Of a stretch of 64,000 bases of DNA, positions 11,109 through 22,330 are shown in pieces. Position numbers and translations under genes: made by a program. The DNA comes from Oscheius sp. JU75. Its lineage: Eukaryota > Nematoda > Chromadorea > Rhabditida > Rhabditidae. A model generated the notes under the pieces. It made no database searches. It saw only the letters and a program-made list of their open reading frames with translations, and had not been told where the DNA came from. The stretch is from contig JASJZC010000006.1 in assembly GCA_037178855.1 (NCBI GenBank), forward strand, positions 4,898,001 through 4,962,000, given 5' to 3'. The stretch's first letter is position 1, and every line of letters begins with the position of its first letter.

Positions 11109-13153
11109 ATGTGGCAAAGGACTCATTTTTACCTTCGACAACCAAAATACGTCATCAGATTCATTGTCTTCTGTCTACTTGTAATTATCGCCGCATTCGA
11201 AATCAAGAGAGAGACCAGAAATGTCCCCCTGAGCAAGACAGAGGAAAAATCTGTTGAAACAACAACTGAAGCACCAGAAGCTTTTGAAGTCTTTCTCAGA
11301 TCAGCTTACTATTATCCTACATCAAAAAGGTAACTTGTAATTTTTCAACAAGAAGATAGATTCAGTTTGGGAGACAATGCACTTGCCTTTGTTTTTATTG
11401 CTGACTTCCACTGGCCATCGAATGTCAAGAATGTCACAGTCAGAGCCTGGAACAATGCCGATAACAAGATTTCCCATTGTAAACTGGAAATGTGAGTTTT
11501 GGAGAAGGTACCAGCCGTCTACGACGGCTTCACCGCCCTTTTCTTCTGACTTTGTATTGAAAACAGGCGGCTGCACCGCTTCAGCCTAAGTTCCCAGATC
11601 TCCCCACAGTTGACTCGTCAACTTACTTCTTGACATGCCATGACTTGCCAGCTTTTTTTTATCATGGTGACGTACGTACGAACACTATTGCGCTTTAGTA
11701 GTAGAGAGATAGAGACGTTTCTTTCCAGAATGAATCCTTGGCACGACAAGAAGTGCAAACTTGTCGGAATCTACTCCAGTTGTGAAGGAATCGAAGGAAT
11801 GGAACGCCTGGAGATCAATCTCGGTGGAGATGTCTACCAAGAAGTTAATTTCGAAACGGTGTCTTATCAGAAAAAGGACGTTGTCCACTGTATTGCTCCG
11901 CTGTTTGCTGCCGAACGATGGCAGCTTTTAGCCTTCGCTGCTCACACTTACCGAAGGTTCGAGAAGAGGAAAAAGACAGGCAGAAAAGGTTAATTCAGGT
12001 TCGGATCCTTCATGCATCTCTACGTTCGGAGTATGACTCGTCCTGTCTATGACCTGGCCATGGTCTACGAAAAGGAGGGCTATCTGAAGATGCAGCCATG
12101 GAGTCGCATTAAGTTCATGTCCATTCCCGACTACATGTTCAACCCGAATCAACAGATGGCTTTCAGGAGTCAGGAAGCAGCTCAGACTGACTGTCTTTTA
12201 CAGTACAAAGTAAGAGAGGGATGGAGAGAGTCCCATCGATTTGTAGGAAAGTACAGAGTTTATTACCTTCATGGATCTGGACGACGTTCTGATTCCTCGA
12301 CTGGCTCCAACCTATTTGGAAGAGTTCACAAAGCTCATCCCCGGGTTCGACTATGTGCACTACCACAAAGAGAATGTCGATTTTGAGGCCAGCATGCACA
12401 CAAATACCTTCTCTATGGATCAGATTTTCAAGACTGTCCGCTTCCAGAACATTGTTTGTTGATTCTCTTTGCCGAACTGATCAGTATTCCAGGCAGAAAC
12501 TGGAAAATATGCTACTCGTCCGACTCTTCTGAACTACACGGCCATCCACTTCCCGACCCTGTTGAGCAATCCGCAAGCGAATGGCAACGGATTGCCGCGC
12601 TTTGTGGACAAGGAAAAGAACGTCATTGTCCATTTGAAGAACTTTTTGGATCTGGGATCCAGTAAGGAAGAGAGACGGATCAGGCCCTTCCCTTTCAACA
12701 ATAACAGCATGACTTTCAATGAGACTGATGTGGTTGCCATTGAGGAGGATTTCAGAAGGTTAGAAATGATAGATTGGGTCACATTCACATTTATGAATAA
12801 CATTTTTTCGAACAATGTTGTTTAGAATTTACTCGAAGCATCCGACTGTCTGGCGAGCTCAACCCTCCACTACTATCTACATCCAGCACATTGCCAAGTG
12901 TTTCCACAAGAAGTACTACCAACATTGGAACTACAACCATCCCGAGAGGATAACATACTGTCCCAATCCGGACATGTGTCGGGTACCGTGACTTGTTTGC
13001 TCCTCAAATAACTCTATTTAGATACCCCAAACTATCAAAGTGCCATGTGCCAATGCCGACGGCGTATTTTTCTCAACCGAACACGGATCAGTAATCAATC
13101 TTCACTATGCGAGAAATGATGGCTTCACGATAGAAGACCGCTGTTTGCCTTAG
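11109..13153 (+). CDS. GT92 (DUF23) family glycosyltransferase
   Basis: Member of the worm-expanded GT92 family, type II membrane glycosyltransferases of the Golgi; the C. elegans member GALT-1 adds galactose to core fucose. Clear exons: 11109-11329 (signal anchor FIVFCLLVIIAAF), 11360-11491, about 11567-11690, about 11733-11956, 11999-12209, 12247-12453, 12493-12758, 12826-12982 and 13022-13153. Motifs: VHCIAPLFAAERWQLL, the QTDCLLQYK segment, and the catalytic-type FMDLDDVLIPR. Between 11490 and 11735 the frames do not join: the exon reading STYFLTCHDLPA is one base out of phase with both neighbours. A T8 run near 11645 is a likely indel site, so this is either a sequencing error or early decay. 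The C-terminal half is intact. Confidence 0.82.
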
Positions 13154-13205
13154 TTTTTGATTGTATTTTGTACATAAATATTGAATAGAGAGAGAGACTA
13201 CTCTA

Positions 13206-14299
13206 TTAATTGGTCAATACAAAAGCCGAACTGTTGGCTTGAGATTGACTATTGGAGCGGAAGCTTAGCATCTTCTTTCGAATCTTGAACTGCTTTTTTC
13301 ATGAATACTTTAAACTCACGTCAGGAAAGAGCAACATCATACACCACGGATGAATGCTGAGATTGAAACAGTTCCCAGCACCAAGGAGGCAACGAAGCCA
13401 GTCTGATGGCATCGAATCTCTGTGCAGAATGTACCAGAAGTATTGTTGAACCAGGAGTAGGGTCATTGTGAAGACAGTTCCTAGAACCATGATCACAGCC
13501 GCTAATGTTGCCATCTTCGCGGTTTTTTGGATAGCTCGGTCATGGGAGAGAATCTTCTCCGCGAAGAGTTTGATGGCAATGACAGAATAAGAAATGTAGA
13601 TGAAAACGAAAACAATAAAGCCAACAAAAATGAGTGCGAATGTGTAGATACGCGTGTAAAACTGGTCTTTTAAGGCGTAGATCACATCTGAACAATATGT
13701 GATGGGCAGAAGACTAAACACTAACTTATTGTCTTGTCGGTCGGATGGTATGCTACCCAGATTAGAGGCCATAAAGTTGGTAGTCGAAGTATCAGCATGA
13801 AAATAGTGACTGTATAACAGAAGATGGATGTGACGCGGATGGTCATGATACTGCGGTACTGGTCGGGAAGCATGATAGCGAGAAAGCGGTTGAGCGCCGT
13901 GAAGACATGAATCATTGTTATTGCTGTGGATAGCTGTGAGTTGCCAATGTCAATCAGGTAACCTACTGAATTCAGGGTACTGTTCCCCTTCTCTCGCTCA
14001 CTTACCAATGTTCTCGAAAAAAGGGTGACCCGGAACAATTGTATCCAAAGGTGGATGCTGGAACGGAACATCTATCAGTATATGAAGGATCGAACTGATC
14101 AGGGACAGTACAGCTAGATATTTTACTGTTTCCATATTCAGAACAACTCACAAATATGTCTAACCAGAACATGAAAGCTACTATTCAGACTCTTCTTCAT
14201 CTGTTTCAAAGATTTATAAAGAAGAGCATGCATTGGAATAGAGATCAGAACAGCACTGTTAGCTACGATATTTATCGCAAGAACGCCGATGTTAACCAT
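13206..14299 (-). CDS. Nematode 7TM chemoreceptor-like protein, tandem copy 1
   Basis: Seven-helix membrane protein, probably a chemoreceptor. Exons 14299-14152, 14113-14006, 13965-13726, 13687-13320 and 13283-13206 join in frame to 313 aa. Features: helix 1/ICL1 ending NSSFHVLVRHI, ICL2 motif ALNRFLAIMLPDQY, helix 5 near IYISYSVIAIKLFA, helix 7 SIHPWCMMLLFPDV followed by IRKKM, and a Ser/Asn-rich tail. The start lies just after a ttttgcag acceptor, consistent with trans-splicing. The exon structure and phases are identical to the copy at 14500-15602 and nearly so to 43818-45227. The ALNR..A..LP motif resembles the Srx/Srv/Srxa serpentine families, but I cannot assign the class. Its stop codon lies only 52 bp from that of the convergent GT92 gene. 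Confidence 0.8.
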
Positions 14300-14499
14300 A
14301 GTGAATGGAAGGCTGCAAAAGAACAAAATGGCCCTAATTGAATCATACGGGGGCTAGGAGTCATGCGCTTACTTTACGGGGTTATAATAAATCTTCCAGA
14401 CAGAGTAAATGAATGAAGTCTGGTAACGGGGATCCTTTACTCATTACAGTAGCCTCTCTCTATCTCTACAAGATCTGTGAGCTACAAGGAAGAGAACTT

Positions 14500-15602
14500 T
14501 TATTTGGTTGTTGTGACAAAGACGGAACTGCTGACGCGAGATTCACTGACGAAGCCGAAGTTGAGCATCTTCTTCCGTATCTGAAGCTCCGACTCTTTAC
14601 GGAAAGGACCCAACTCACATCAGGGAAGAGCATCATCAGACACCATGGATGAATAGTGAGATTGAAGCAGTTCCCGGCTCCGAGCAAACAGCGAAGCCAA
14701 TCGACTGGCAGGATGTTCCTATGAAGGACGTACCAGCAGTACTGTTGGGCCAGGATCAGATTTATGGTAAAAACAGTCCCTAACATCATAATAGCTGCCG
14801 CCAGAGTAGTTATTTTAGCCGATTTCTGGACAGACTTGTTGTGGGAGAGAACACTGTCCGCGAAGAGTTTGATGGCAATGACAGCGTAGCAAAGATAGAT
14901 GAACAAGAAGGCGACGAAGCCGACGACAATGAGACTCGTAGTGTACACTTCTTTGATAGACTGCGAGCGTAGGGTGTACATCGTGTCTGAAGTTTTTTTT
15001 TTTTTTAGAAAAAATGAACCGGAAAGACTAACTAATTGTGTTATCCACTGGATGAAAGGCAACCCAGGTTACAGACCAGAGAGTTGGAAGTCTGGTAGCT
15101 ATCATGAAGACTGTCGCTGAATAGCAGAAGATGGTAGTTGTTCGAATGGTCATGATCCTTTGGTACTGTTCGGGAAGTATGATCGCAAGAAAACGATTGA
15201 GTGCCGTGAATACATGCATAAAAGTGATCGCAGTGGAGAGTTGATAGCTCTCAATGTCGATCAAGTAACCGACTGAAAAGATTGTTGCGTTAGTCATTCT
15301 TTCATACCGATATTCTCCCAGAAAGGATGACCGGGAACCACTGTATCCAATGGAGGATGTTGAAACGGTACCTCAACCAGAATATGAAGAATTGAGCTGA
15401 TCAAGGACAGAACAGCTAGATCTACTTACAGTTTCTGTATTCAGAACAACTCACAGATGTGTCGAACCAGAACATGGAAGCTGGTGTTCAAATTCTTCTT
15501 CATCTGCTTCAACGCTCGATAAAGTTGAACGTGCATCGGGATAGAAATCAAGACAGCAGCGTTGGACATAATTGTTACTATTACAACTCCGAGACTGAAC
15601 AT
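14500..15602 (-). CDS. Nematode 7TM chemoreceptor-like protein, tandem copy 2
   Basis: Tandem paralogue of 13206-14299. Exons 15602-15455, 15415-15308, 15272-15033, 14986-14619 and 14580-14500 join in frame to 314 aa. It begins MFSLGVVIVTIMSNAAV and keeps NTSFHVLVRHI, ALNRFLAIILPEQY, YLCYAVIAIKLFA, TIHPWCLMMLFPDI and RKKM. The last intron is only 38 bp. About 200 bp separate its stop from the start of copy 1, on the same strand, so the pair may share regulation or come from a recent duplication. Class assignment within the nematode serpentine superfamilies is uncertain. All seven helices are present and no lesion is seen. Confidence 0.8.
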
Positions 15603-17036
15603 CTTCGTGGAGTACAGAAGAAGTGAGGAAAAGTGTGGCGGAAAAGGTTGAGGAAATAAAATGATCTAAACTCAATCAAACGGAGTTGATTAGACACACT
15701 AACTCATTTATAGAGTTCGATTGAAGCATCATAGAAATGTACACGGTCATAGTCACAGAATAGGTTTTAGTCCTTCTGCCTTCGTTTTCATACTCTTTCG
15801 GTGCCCTTCCCCAACGAGTTAGAGATAACTGAAAAGCTAATTTTGAATTAGCGACATTTTGTCGAGTGAGAAATTCTGACAAGTCAAGAGAGAAACAGCA
15901 ATTAGAATCCATTTGGTAGCTTGTGGCTGCTCTGGATTGCTGCTTCCTCGTCGCTTCTACCCAGGTCAAGTACTCTATGTTCTCTGTCCCAAACCACTTT
16001 TACACTGTCTCTCACACCCCTTTTCTTCGTTCCTACTCCGAACCCGTAGCCGGAGCAACCCTGATCATTCAACGCGCTCATCTTCACTCCAAGAACTTGA
16101 GACTCTCTGGATGTGATCGGTCAGGTGAACTGTCTTGAATATCGAATAAACAGTTTTTTTTAACAGAAGGATCGTGCCCAATCTTTTTTTTTAACAGACG
16201 GGTCGTGCATTTTTTTCAAAAAAGAAAGAAAAATAGCGTGATAAATCTAACCGTCCATTTTTTAAAAATAATTCGGCTCTGACATTTTCGGACGGGATTT
16301 AGCATACTTTCAGCAGATTCGATACAATACTGTTTTTGAATCTCGAGATACTTCGTTCTCTTAAATATCACTTTTTCTGATAGTAACTAGAAAAACAAAC
16401 CAAGAATAGTTTTATGAGTTCTTCGCCCGAAACCGTAAGATACTTGATGTCAGCCTCGGAGAGGCCTTGCAGTATTCGACGATCTCGATGACGGTTCAGC
16501 CATCTAGATTGGGCAGTGAAATGGGCTGCTTCAAGGCGGGGTGGTTCGCACTGGCAGAATCCAGAAGAACCGACATCATTGTTTATTGGGTTGTAAACTT
16601 TTATTTGGAGGAAGTGCAGTAAACTGAACAACGTTCTACCGAATGGAAGTTCTAACAAAGTATCACTACGGGGAATATACACTGGATGAGCTTTCCAAAG
16701 AAGAAGCAACTCTCTCACAATCCAACTTCAAAGATCCCATGTTTGGAACACTTCGGCAATAGACATGAAGATTGGAAGGAGTGGAATCATTTCAGACAAA
16801 GATAAAACTGCAGTTTGGATTTCGAATCATACCTTCATCCAGCGAAGAACCGTCAACTTCTACCCTTCTTCCCCCCTCCCCCTAAAAGTTTAAATATTTC
16901 TTATCCGCAGAGCACTGATACCCCTGGGCAAGCCCCATACATGCGCGCTGTTTACAGTCTCGTCTCTCTCGCTTTCCGGTGCTTTTTAAACCATTTCCGG
17001 CGCCTCAGATCTTTGTTTTTTTTTTAGAGGAAAACA
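15603..17036. other. Intergenic region with one possible gene fragment
   Basis: This 1.4 kb region lies between the minus-strand receptor pair and the plus-strand acidic-protein gene. Apart from the Skp1-like fragment at 16412-16579, no gene is recognised. The stretch 16140-16260 has repeated poly-T tracts with a duplicated gggtcgtgc-type phrase (aggatcgtgc and gggtcgtgc about 45 bp apart). A poly-T stretch precedes the start codon at 17037. Confidence 0.45.
16412..16579 (-). pseudogene. Possible Skp1-like fragment with an internal stop
   Basis: The minus-strand frame from ATG at 16579 reads SANHPALKQPISLPNLDG, then a TGA, then TVIEIVEYCKASP in the same frame. This resembles the Skp1/SKR stretch between the acidic loop and helix (P-[IL]-x-[LV]-x-N-[VL]-x-G, then V-[IV]-[EQ]-[WY]-C). 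No intact Skp1 start or F-box-binding C-terminus was found. The match covers only about 25 residues, so homology is an inference; a degraded skr-type copy is the best explanation. Confidence 0.25.
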
Positions 17037-18338
17037 ATGCCTCGACCTTACACTTACGGTCCAGCCGACGTTTACGGTATTACATGCCTCTTTTTTCATT
17101 TTGTTTACAATTCAGACGCCAAGTACAACCAAGGAGCCAAGCTCATTCCACACAAATGCCCATACGACTGCTTCGATAGAGTAACATTCTTTCTTTTCGA
17201 GTCAAAAAGACTTTCAGGTTCAAGCAGTGCACAAAAGAGTGGCTCAACTGGAAGCTCAGATCAATGTCCTATTCTCTTGTCTTAAGGAGTTTCTCAAGGT
17301 AAGTCGCTCTTCGTTCCTTGTAGACACAAATCTGTGAGGCATTTTCTAAAGAAACATTTAGGAAGACGAATCTGCACCTCCACCTCGTCTCACACTACCC
17401 CTTACAAACCCCATTCTACCAGTTCTTAAACGCAAAGTAGTTCTACCGAAGAGACAGGAAGAGAGCAATTTATTCACACCGTCCATTTTCTCCACGGTCA
17501 AAGACGAGGATCCACAGGAGCCGGCAGAGAAAAAGTTCAGAACTGTGTGAGTATATTATGAGAAAATGTATTACAATTGTCATTTCAGTAGCGCGGAAGA
17601 CAGAGCTCCGCTCCTCGACGATGAAGGAACCTCGGCTTTGGATCTGATGAATGATGATGACGTGGAGGAGGCTTTCGATCAACTATATGCCCCCAGACTC
17701 GATGAGTCGGAAGAATGTGGAACCTCTGCTCTTGCTCTGATGGACGAAGAGGACGAGGACGACGGAGAGGAAGCTCCGCGTCTGGAAATGGCCGGAACTC
17801 CGCCGCCTACTTTGGAGAAAGTTGAGGGAGAAGAGAAGGAAGAGCTAGAAGAGAGTAAGAAAGATAAGGCCGAATTTGAAAATGCTGCCTATATTACGGA
17901 TCGAGACGTGAAGAAAGCGTTAGTTCTGATCAGAATTCAGTAAGACAAACTTGCAGACTGATGAAGACCAAGTGGATGGCCAAGGGAGAACCTGTGGAGA
18001 AAGACGGAAGGTTCTTCAATCCTTCGGATAAGAGAAAGGAGTTGAATGAGCAGCAGGTAGGAAATCAGAGAGATCTTCACAATGGATTCCAGTTGAACAT
18101 GTTCTGTGAACGTGCCCTTCTCCTAACTGACGCTCGTTCCGAACTCACGATCTCCAAGCCGTATATTACTCTGAAGATGATGAAGGAGTGTACTAATCGA
18201 TTGTGCAAGCTTGGAATGCTCCTAAAGATTGGTACAAACGTCTCGAGGAAAGAAAACATCCACGACTCAAAGGAATTCCAACTCGGTCTGGCTCACCGCG
18301 GTATCTCGGTTGAAGATTATCTGAGATCGCTTGCTTAG
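17037..18338 (+). CDS. Unrecognised acidic protein
   Basis: I do not recognise this protein. Six exons (17037-17076, 17116-17180, 17218-17298, 17362-17546, 17589-17918, 17957-18338) join in frame to 360 aa, which makes it a convincing gene. Residues 1-35 are Tyr/Pro/Cys-rich (PRPYTYGPADVYD, then HKCPYDCFDR). Residues about 36-62 could form a coiled coil (VQAVHKRVAQLEAQINVLF). A basic Pro segment is followed by a strongly acidic middle (about 125-220) that contains two copies of a GTSAL.LM phrase. The C-terminal 140 residues look folded and alternate helices with hydrophobic positions (ISKPYITLKMMKEC, then EDYLRSLA). No signal peptide or membrane segment is seen. Nuclear or scaffold roles are possible from composition alone. 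Confidence 0.7.
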
Positions 18339-19171
18339 ATCTCTCAATAAAGTTGTCTTTCTCTATTTCTCTGTCTGTTAGAGCTGGTTTAGATGGGAGA
18401 CAGCTCACAACGCTCTCTCCCTCTCGATGTTTGTTTGTCATCTGTGGTAAGGGCGAGCCGGTTGGCGAATCTCTCTCCCCCAAGTCAGGCCTTAGCCGGT
18501 TTTCCAGAACAGAGCTCGAGCCCATTTCTCTCACGAAACCTATTTCCTTTCCAAGATTCGGCCCCCTCTCTTCTCCAATCTGCCCGACGAATGGCACGTG
18601 GTTAAATGTAGTCATAGTGGACCGGTTCCAAGTCGCAGCCGGTTTGTGAGCCGCGCCCCGCGCAACCTGCTGGCTGGTTGGAAGAGAACGGGAAACAGAG
18701 AGGGACAGACTCTCACATCGATTCTACTTCTATCATGTTTTCTCCAGTCTGCAGTTTAAGATATATCATTCGAACTTTCTCATTTGGTTGTTTCTTTCCC
18801 TCTGACTCTCCAGTATACTGCGGTTTTTTTTTTACGCCTAACACCTTTTAATTCCTTTAGTAAGCGTATATCGACCAAGTCTTCGTCCAGAAGTAACGAT
18901 CTGCAATTTAAACTGTTGCGATCGTTGATCACACTACGAACTTTTTGACAAGTGCTGTGCTTGAACTCTTTGTGGTATTCCGAAGTTTCATGGGTTCACT
19001 ATTGGCATTCGGTCTCACAGTTCCACTCCGAAATCAGCTCTTTAGTGTATCCACCGGTTTTCTGATGCCATAAAAAAATGTCCCACTCAGTTATTCTAGC
19101 ATTACCAGTGCTTTTGTCGATCCAACAAGCTCCAAAAGAATCCAATGAACGTCTCTTTCAGGCATCTGAAC
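18339..19171. other. Intergenic region upstream of the zinc-finger gene
   Basis: This 830 bp region contains the 3' flank of the acidic-protein gene (an AATAAA signal at 18346-18351, just after the stop) and the probable promoter of the next gene. The GC-rich part at 18560-18700 includes a CACGTG E-box near 18595. No RNA gene or repeat was recognised. Confidence 0.45.
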
Positions 19172-21036
19172 ATGAAAGAAGAAATAATTGACGATGAATA
19201 CGAGGAAGCAACAATCCCTCACGCGAGGAAGCGACCGTCTGCCGCCGAGACAGAAGAATCTCTACTCGTTGCCAAAAGAATCAAACAGGAGCTGGGAATT
19301 GATGACGACGAACCTCAGGAGATTATTGTGAGGAGGATTGTGAGAGATATTCCCCCTCCACCGATAGTCTTCGACCACTTCATTTGCATGAGGATCGGCC
19401 TGAACTCGGAGAACAATGTTCAGAAGTTGATGGCAGTTTTAGTATGTTTTACGTGTAACGAGTTGGTAACAGTATGTGTAATTCCAGAGTGCTCACAATT
19501 TTGTGGACTTAACCGTCATCCCGGGCCCGTCTATTCTTCCACAAGTCTTGGCTCCACCACGTAAGTCGTTGTTTTTGTTAATTCATGGTTTCATGTGTTC
19601 TCTCGTCCTCAAGGGTTTCTTGACCATAGGGAAGGGGTTTCTCTTGCACATTCACAGTCCTTTCACAGGATCAGATTAAACCTTTCTCACTGGCCGATCC
19701 TTCTTCCAATTTCACTACGTTTTCAAAGAGACAATGATCTGTCAATCAAAATCACTGAAGTCTTTGATACTCTGTTCGGTTCTTTTGTACTACACGGAAC
19801 TCCCGTTCCACTAGGCTTTAATTGTAATTACAAACATTTAAAAGTCGTGTACTTCAACCAGTCGCTTACTCCTGGCGCAGCGATGCAGAGCACTTTTTAC
19901 ATTTTAAATAGTTTGACACTCTTCCAACTCGTCTTGTCAACTCTAATCTGGGATACTACTTGACAGAAATTCACATATTTGTCAACTGTTATCCCAGATT
20001 AGAGTTGGAATGTATAACAGACGCCTCTTGCAAATTGTAAAGGTTGAATAAAGGTGGGATATGCACAAGTATATCTAGTAATTAAGTAAACCTAGAAGTT
20101 GGAAACCGCATGTTACCATGGATTTGTAGCTATTGGATAAAGCGTTCCGTCTCGAACACAAGAACTTTAAACCTTCCTATTCTTCACAACAATGTCCACT
20201 TTTGCAATCAGTGCTCTCCTCTCGAGATTTTCTCTCTTCTATTCTTCTTCCGATATCTCAAGAAGTCTTTGGTTCTTCTTCTTTTTACCCAGCTGGATCA
20301 CTTCCTCCCATATCCCGTAACATGTCCAAAAGAGACAGAAAAAGCCAGCCTCCTGTCTCTCACCGAACCTGTCCATGTAAAACGAGATGTGTTTCAGCGC
20401 TGATCCAGTTTGCCGAGCCGTCTTCGAGCCGACCGGTTCGTGTCGACGATGAGCTGGCGCCGCGACCGGTCCCCAAGAAGTATGCCCCGAGGCGGCAACC
20501 TGGCGACAATCTGCCAGGAATTCCAACTCTGCTCAAGTGCACAAAATGTCACGAAGTCATGGGAACGGGGGCTACTTGCAACAGCATCCTGGCTCATGTT
20601 CAAAAGTTCCATTTGAAAATGGCTGCTTTCCAGTGTCGGATCTGCAAACACTATAGGACGACACAGGAAAGGGTGAGTAGAAACTAAATGTTGATAAAAT
20701 GAAAATTATACGGCATAAGCATACTTTTCGTGTACATCCTTTCGGGCTTATTTTTAGGAAAGCGTGCTATATTTTGAATTGTTCTTCCAGATACAATCCC
20801 ACGTAACGACAGTCCACAAGGCCCGTTCTACCAGCTTCGACGACACGCTTGCCGGTCCGATTTCCGAATCAGACATGGGTCAGATGGAAAAGATGATCAG
20901 CACGTGTTTTCCAGAGATCACTGTAGTATGTTTTTTTGCAGTCGACTCACAATCCTCATTCCAGAAGTTGGAAATAACTGACCGTCTCTCTGTCAAATCG
21001 TTCCAGCTGGACAAGAGGCTGCAGCCAAAACGATAA
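19172..21036 (+). CDS. Two-finger C2H2 zinc-finger protein, probably nuclear
   Basis: Exons 19172-19441, 19488-19560, 20398-20672, 20791-20922 and 20965-21036 join in frame to 273 aa. The N-terminus is acidic with a basic patch (ARKRPSAAE) and a KRIKQELG segment that resembles a SUMO-site sequence. A Pro/Arg-rich linker (RPVPKKYAPRRQPGD) leads to two C2H2 units: CTKC...H-x4-H (KCTKCHEVMG to HVQKFH), then CRIC...HVTTVH, with the intron between finger halves. A short conserved-looking tail (EKMISTCFPEIT) follows. The start ATG is 11 bases downstream of a ctttcag site, which suits trans-splicing; another in-frame ATG lies further upstream at 19145. Intron 2 is 837 bp and carries the palindromic repeat at 19938-20007. 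I infer nucleic-acid binding; no specific orthologue is recognised. Confidence 0.72.
19938..20007. repeat. Palindromic MITE-like repeat, copy 1
   Basis: Two perfect 18 bp inverted arms, CAACTCTAATCTGGGATA at 19938-19955 and its reverse complement at 19990-20007, flank a 34 bp loop that is itself partly complementary (ACTTGACA versus TGTCAACT). The same arm sequence recurs at 58478-58495. It lies in intron 2 of the zinc-finger gene. It is best explained as a short non-autonomous element or hairpin repeat. Confidence 0.7.
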
Positions 21037-21165
21037 TCCCATCTTTCCCACTCAAAGCCACATCAAAATCAGGGTATTCTGTATAAAAATTCTATACATT
21101 AGTAAAGCATATCACAGCTGTCAACAATAGAGGCTTTTTGACTAGATTCTCTCTTCTTTTTTGGA

Positions 21166-22330
21166 CTAAACTTCGTCAATATAGCGTTGTAAAGTCTCTC
21201 GATGAGTCTGCTCGACGAAATCGAGAAATTCTGTCACGTCTTCTTTCTCTTCTGCCGGGATTTGGGTTTCTCGAATGTTCTGAATGTGTATGAGCAAAGA
21301 AATGACAAAGCTAGTACCTTGATTGAAAAAAAATAATACTGGTAGGAGAGGAGCGCCTTGCACAGATTCCAGTAGCCGAATTCGGGCCAGAGGACGTCGT
21401 CAAAGTAGATGTGCGTCGTGGAACACTGCAATAAGTTGTTAAATTTTATCGAATAGGTGTTCTCAAAGTCAAGGAATAAGAAAGAAACGAGCCTGCCAGA
21501 GCAGAAAATCGCTTAATCTCTTCTCTCCACTCGTCCTGATCAGCATATCTGGGTCGCGGCTCCGTCTCGTGTCCAGACACCTCGAAATGAGTCCTTCAGT
21601 GATGTGATGCTCTTCCAGCAGTCCCTTCTCGCGTCCCTTCCTAATCAGCTCGAATCCTCTGGCCATTTCATCGCGGGACGTATATGACAGACAGACATTC
21701 ACGACTCCCTCTTTATATTTCTCCGTCTCGAGTTCGATTTGGGCCAGGAGGCGTTTCAAAGTGACTGGGAGAAGAGCGGTATTGCCGAAGAAGCGGAAGG
21801 CAATCTTCTTCTCCTCAAGTTTTTCTCTAAACTTTGTTTTATGCACAATGGCAATAAAAAGGAAACTTTTCGGAGAGAAGGCGCTGGAACATCTGTTCGG
21901 CCAGTTTCATCAGGCCGCTGACCTCATCTTCGCTCCGTTTGAAATTCTCGATACTGAAGGCGTAGACAGTGACCTCTTTGACCCCGAGATCGCGACACCA
22001 GTCCAGAATCTGAACTTATTCTTAAACAAGCAAAATTAGACTCTCTGTCAGCTCGGAAACAAAAAATTTACCTTGACCATTTGCTCGAATCCCTTCATGT
22101 GTCCCCTCACCACACTGCCCAACTTGTGCGTCTTCGCGAATCTTCTATTCCCGTCCATCACGAAGGCTACATGCCGAGGAACCTGCACTTTTCTTGTTAT
22201 TTTCGGGGGAAAAAGAACATACAGGTCCAGCAGTGACGATTCTCTTGATGACGGGCTGCCACCATCTTTTCTCCTTTTCCGTTTTGTCCCACCAGCTCAG
22301 TTCGTCTTCTGATGTGAACAGCTCCGTCAT
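21166..22330 (-). CDS. cis-prenyltransferase (dehydrodolichyl diphosphate synthase catalytic subunit)
   Basis: Condenses isopentenyl diphosphate onto farnesyl diphosphate in cis to build the dolichol backbone needed for ER N-glycosylation. Exons 22330-22223, 22182-22072, 22009-21867, 21826-21493, 21425-21318 and 21279-21166 join in frame to 305 aa. Family motifs in order: [13 protein letters not shown] (catalytic Asp; residues about 39-51), [30 protein letters not shown], and DVLWPEF. The fourth intron begins at 21492 with GC rather than GT (CAG|GCTCGT); any GT donor nearby breaks the frame. The gene starts about 190 bp downstream of the USP14 stop on the same strand, and a tttttcag site lies between them near 22411, so the two could be an operon. 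Family assignment is firm; the partner subunit (NgBR) is not in the window. Confidence 0.92.

Noticed and set aside
11640-11740. Continuous frame through 11640-11956 as one GT92 exon
   Set aside because: The upstream part (MTCQLFFIMV...) replaces the better family-like STYFLTCHDLPA reading; an indel in the T8 run explains the conflict better.
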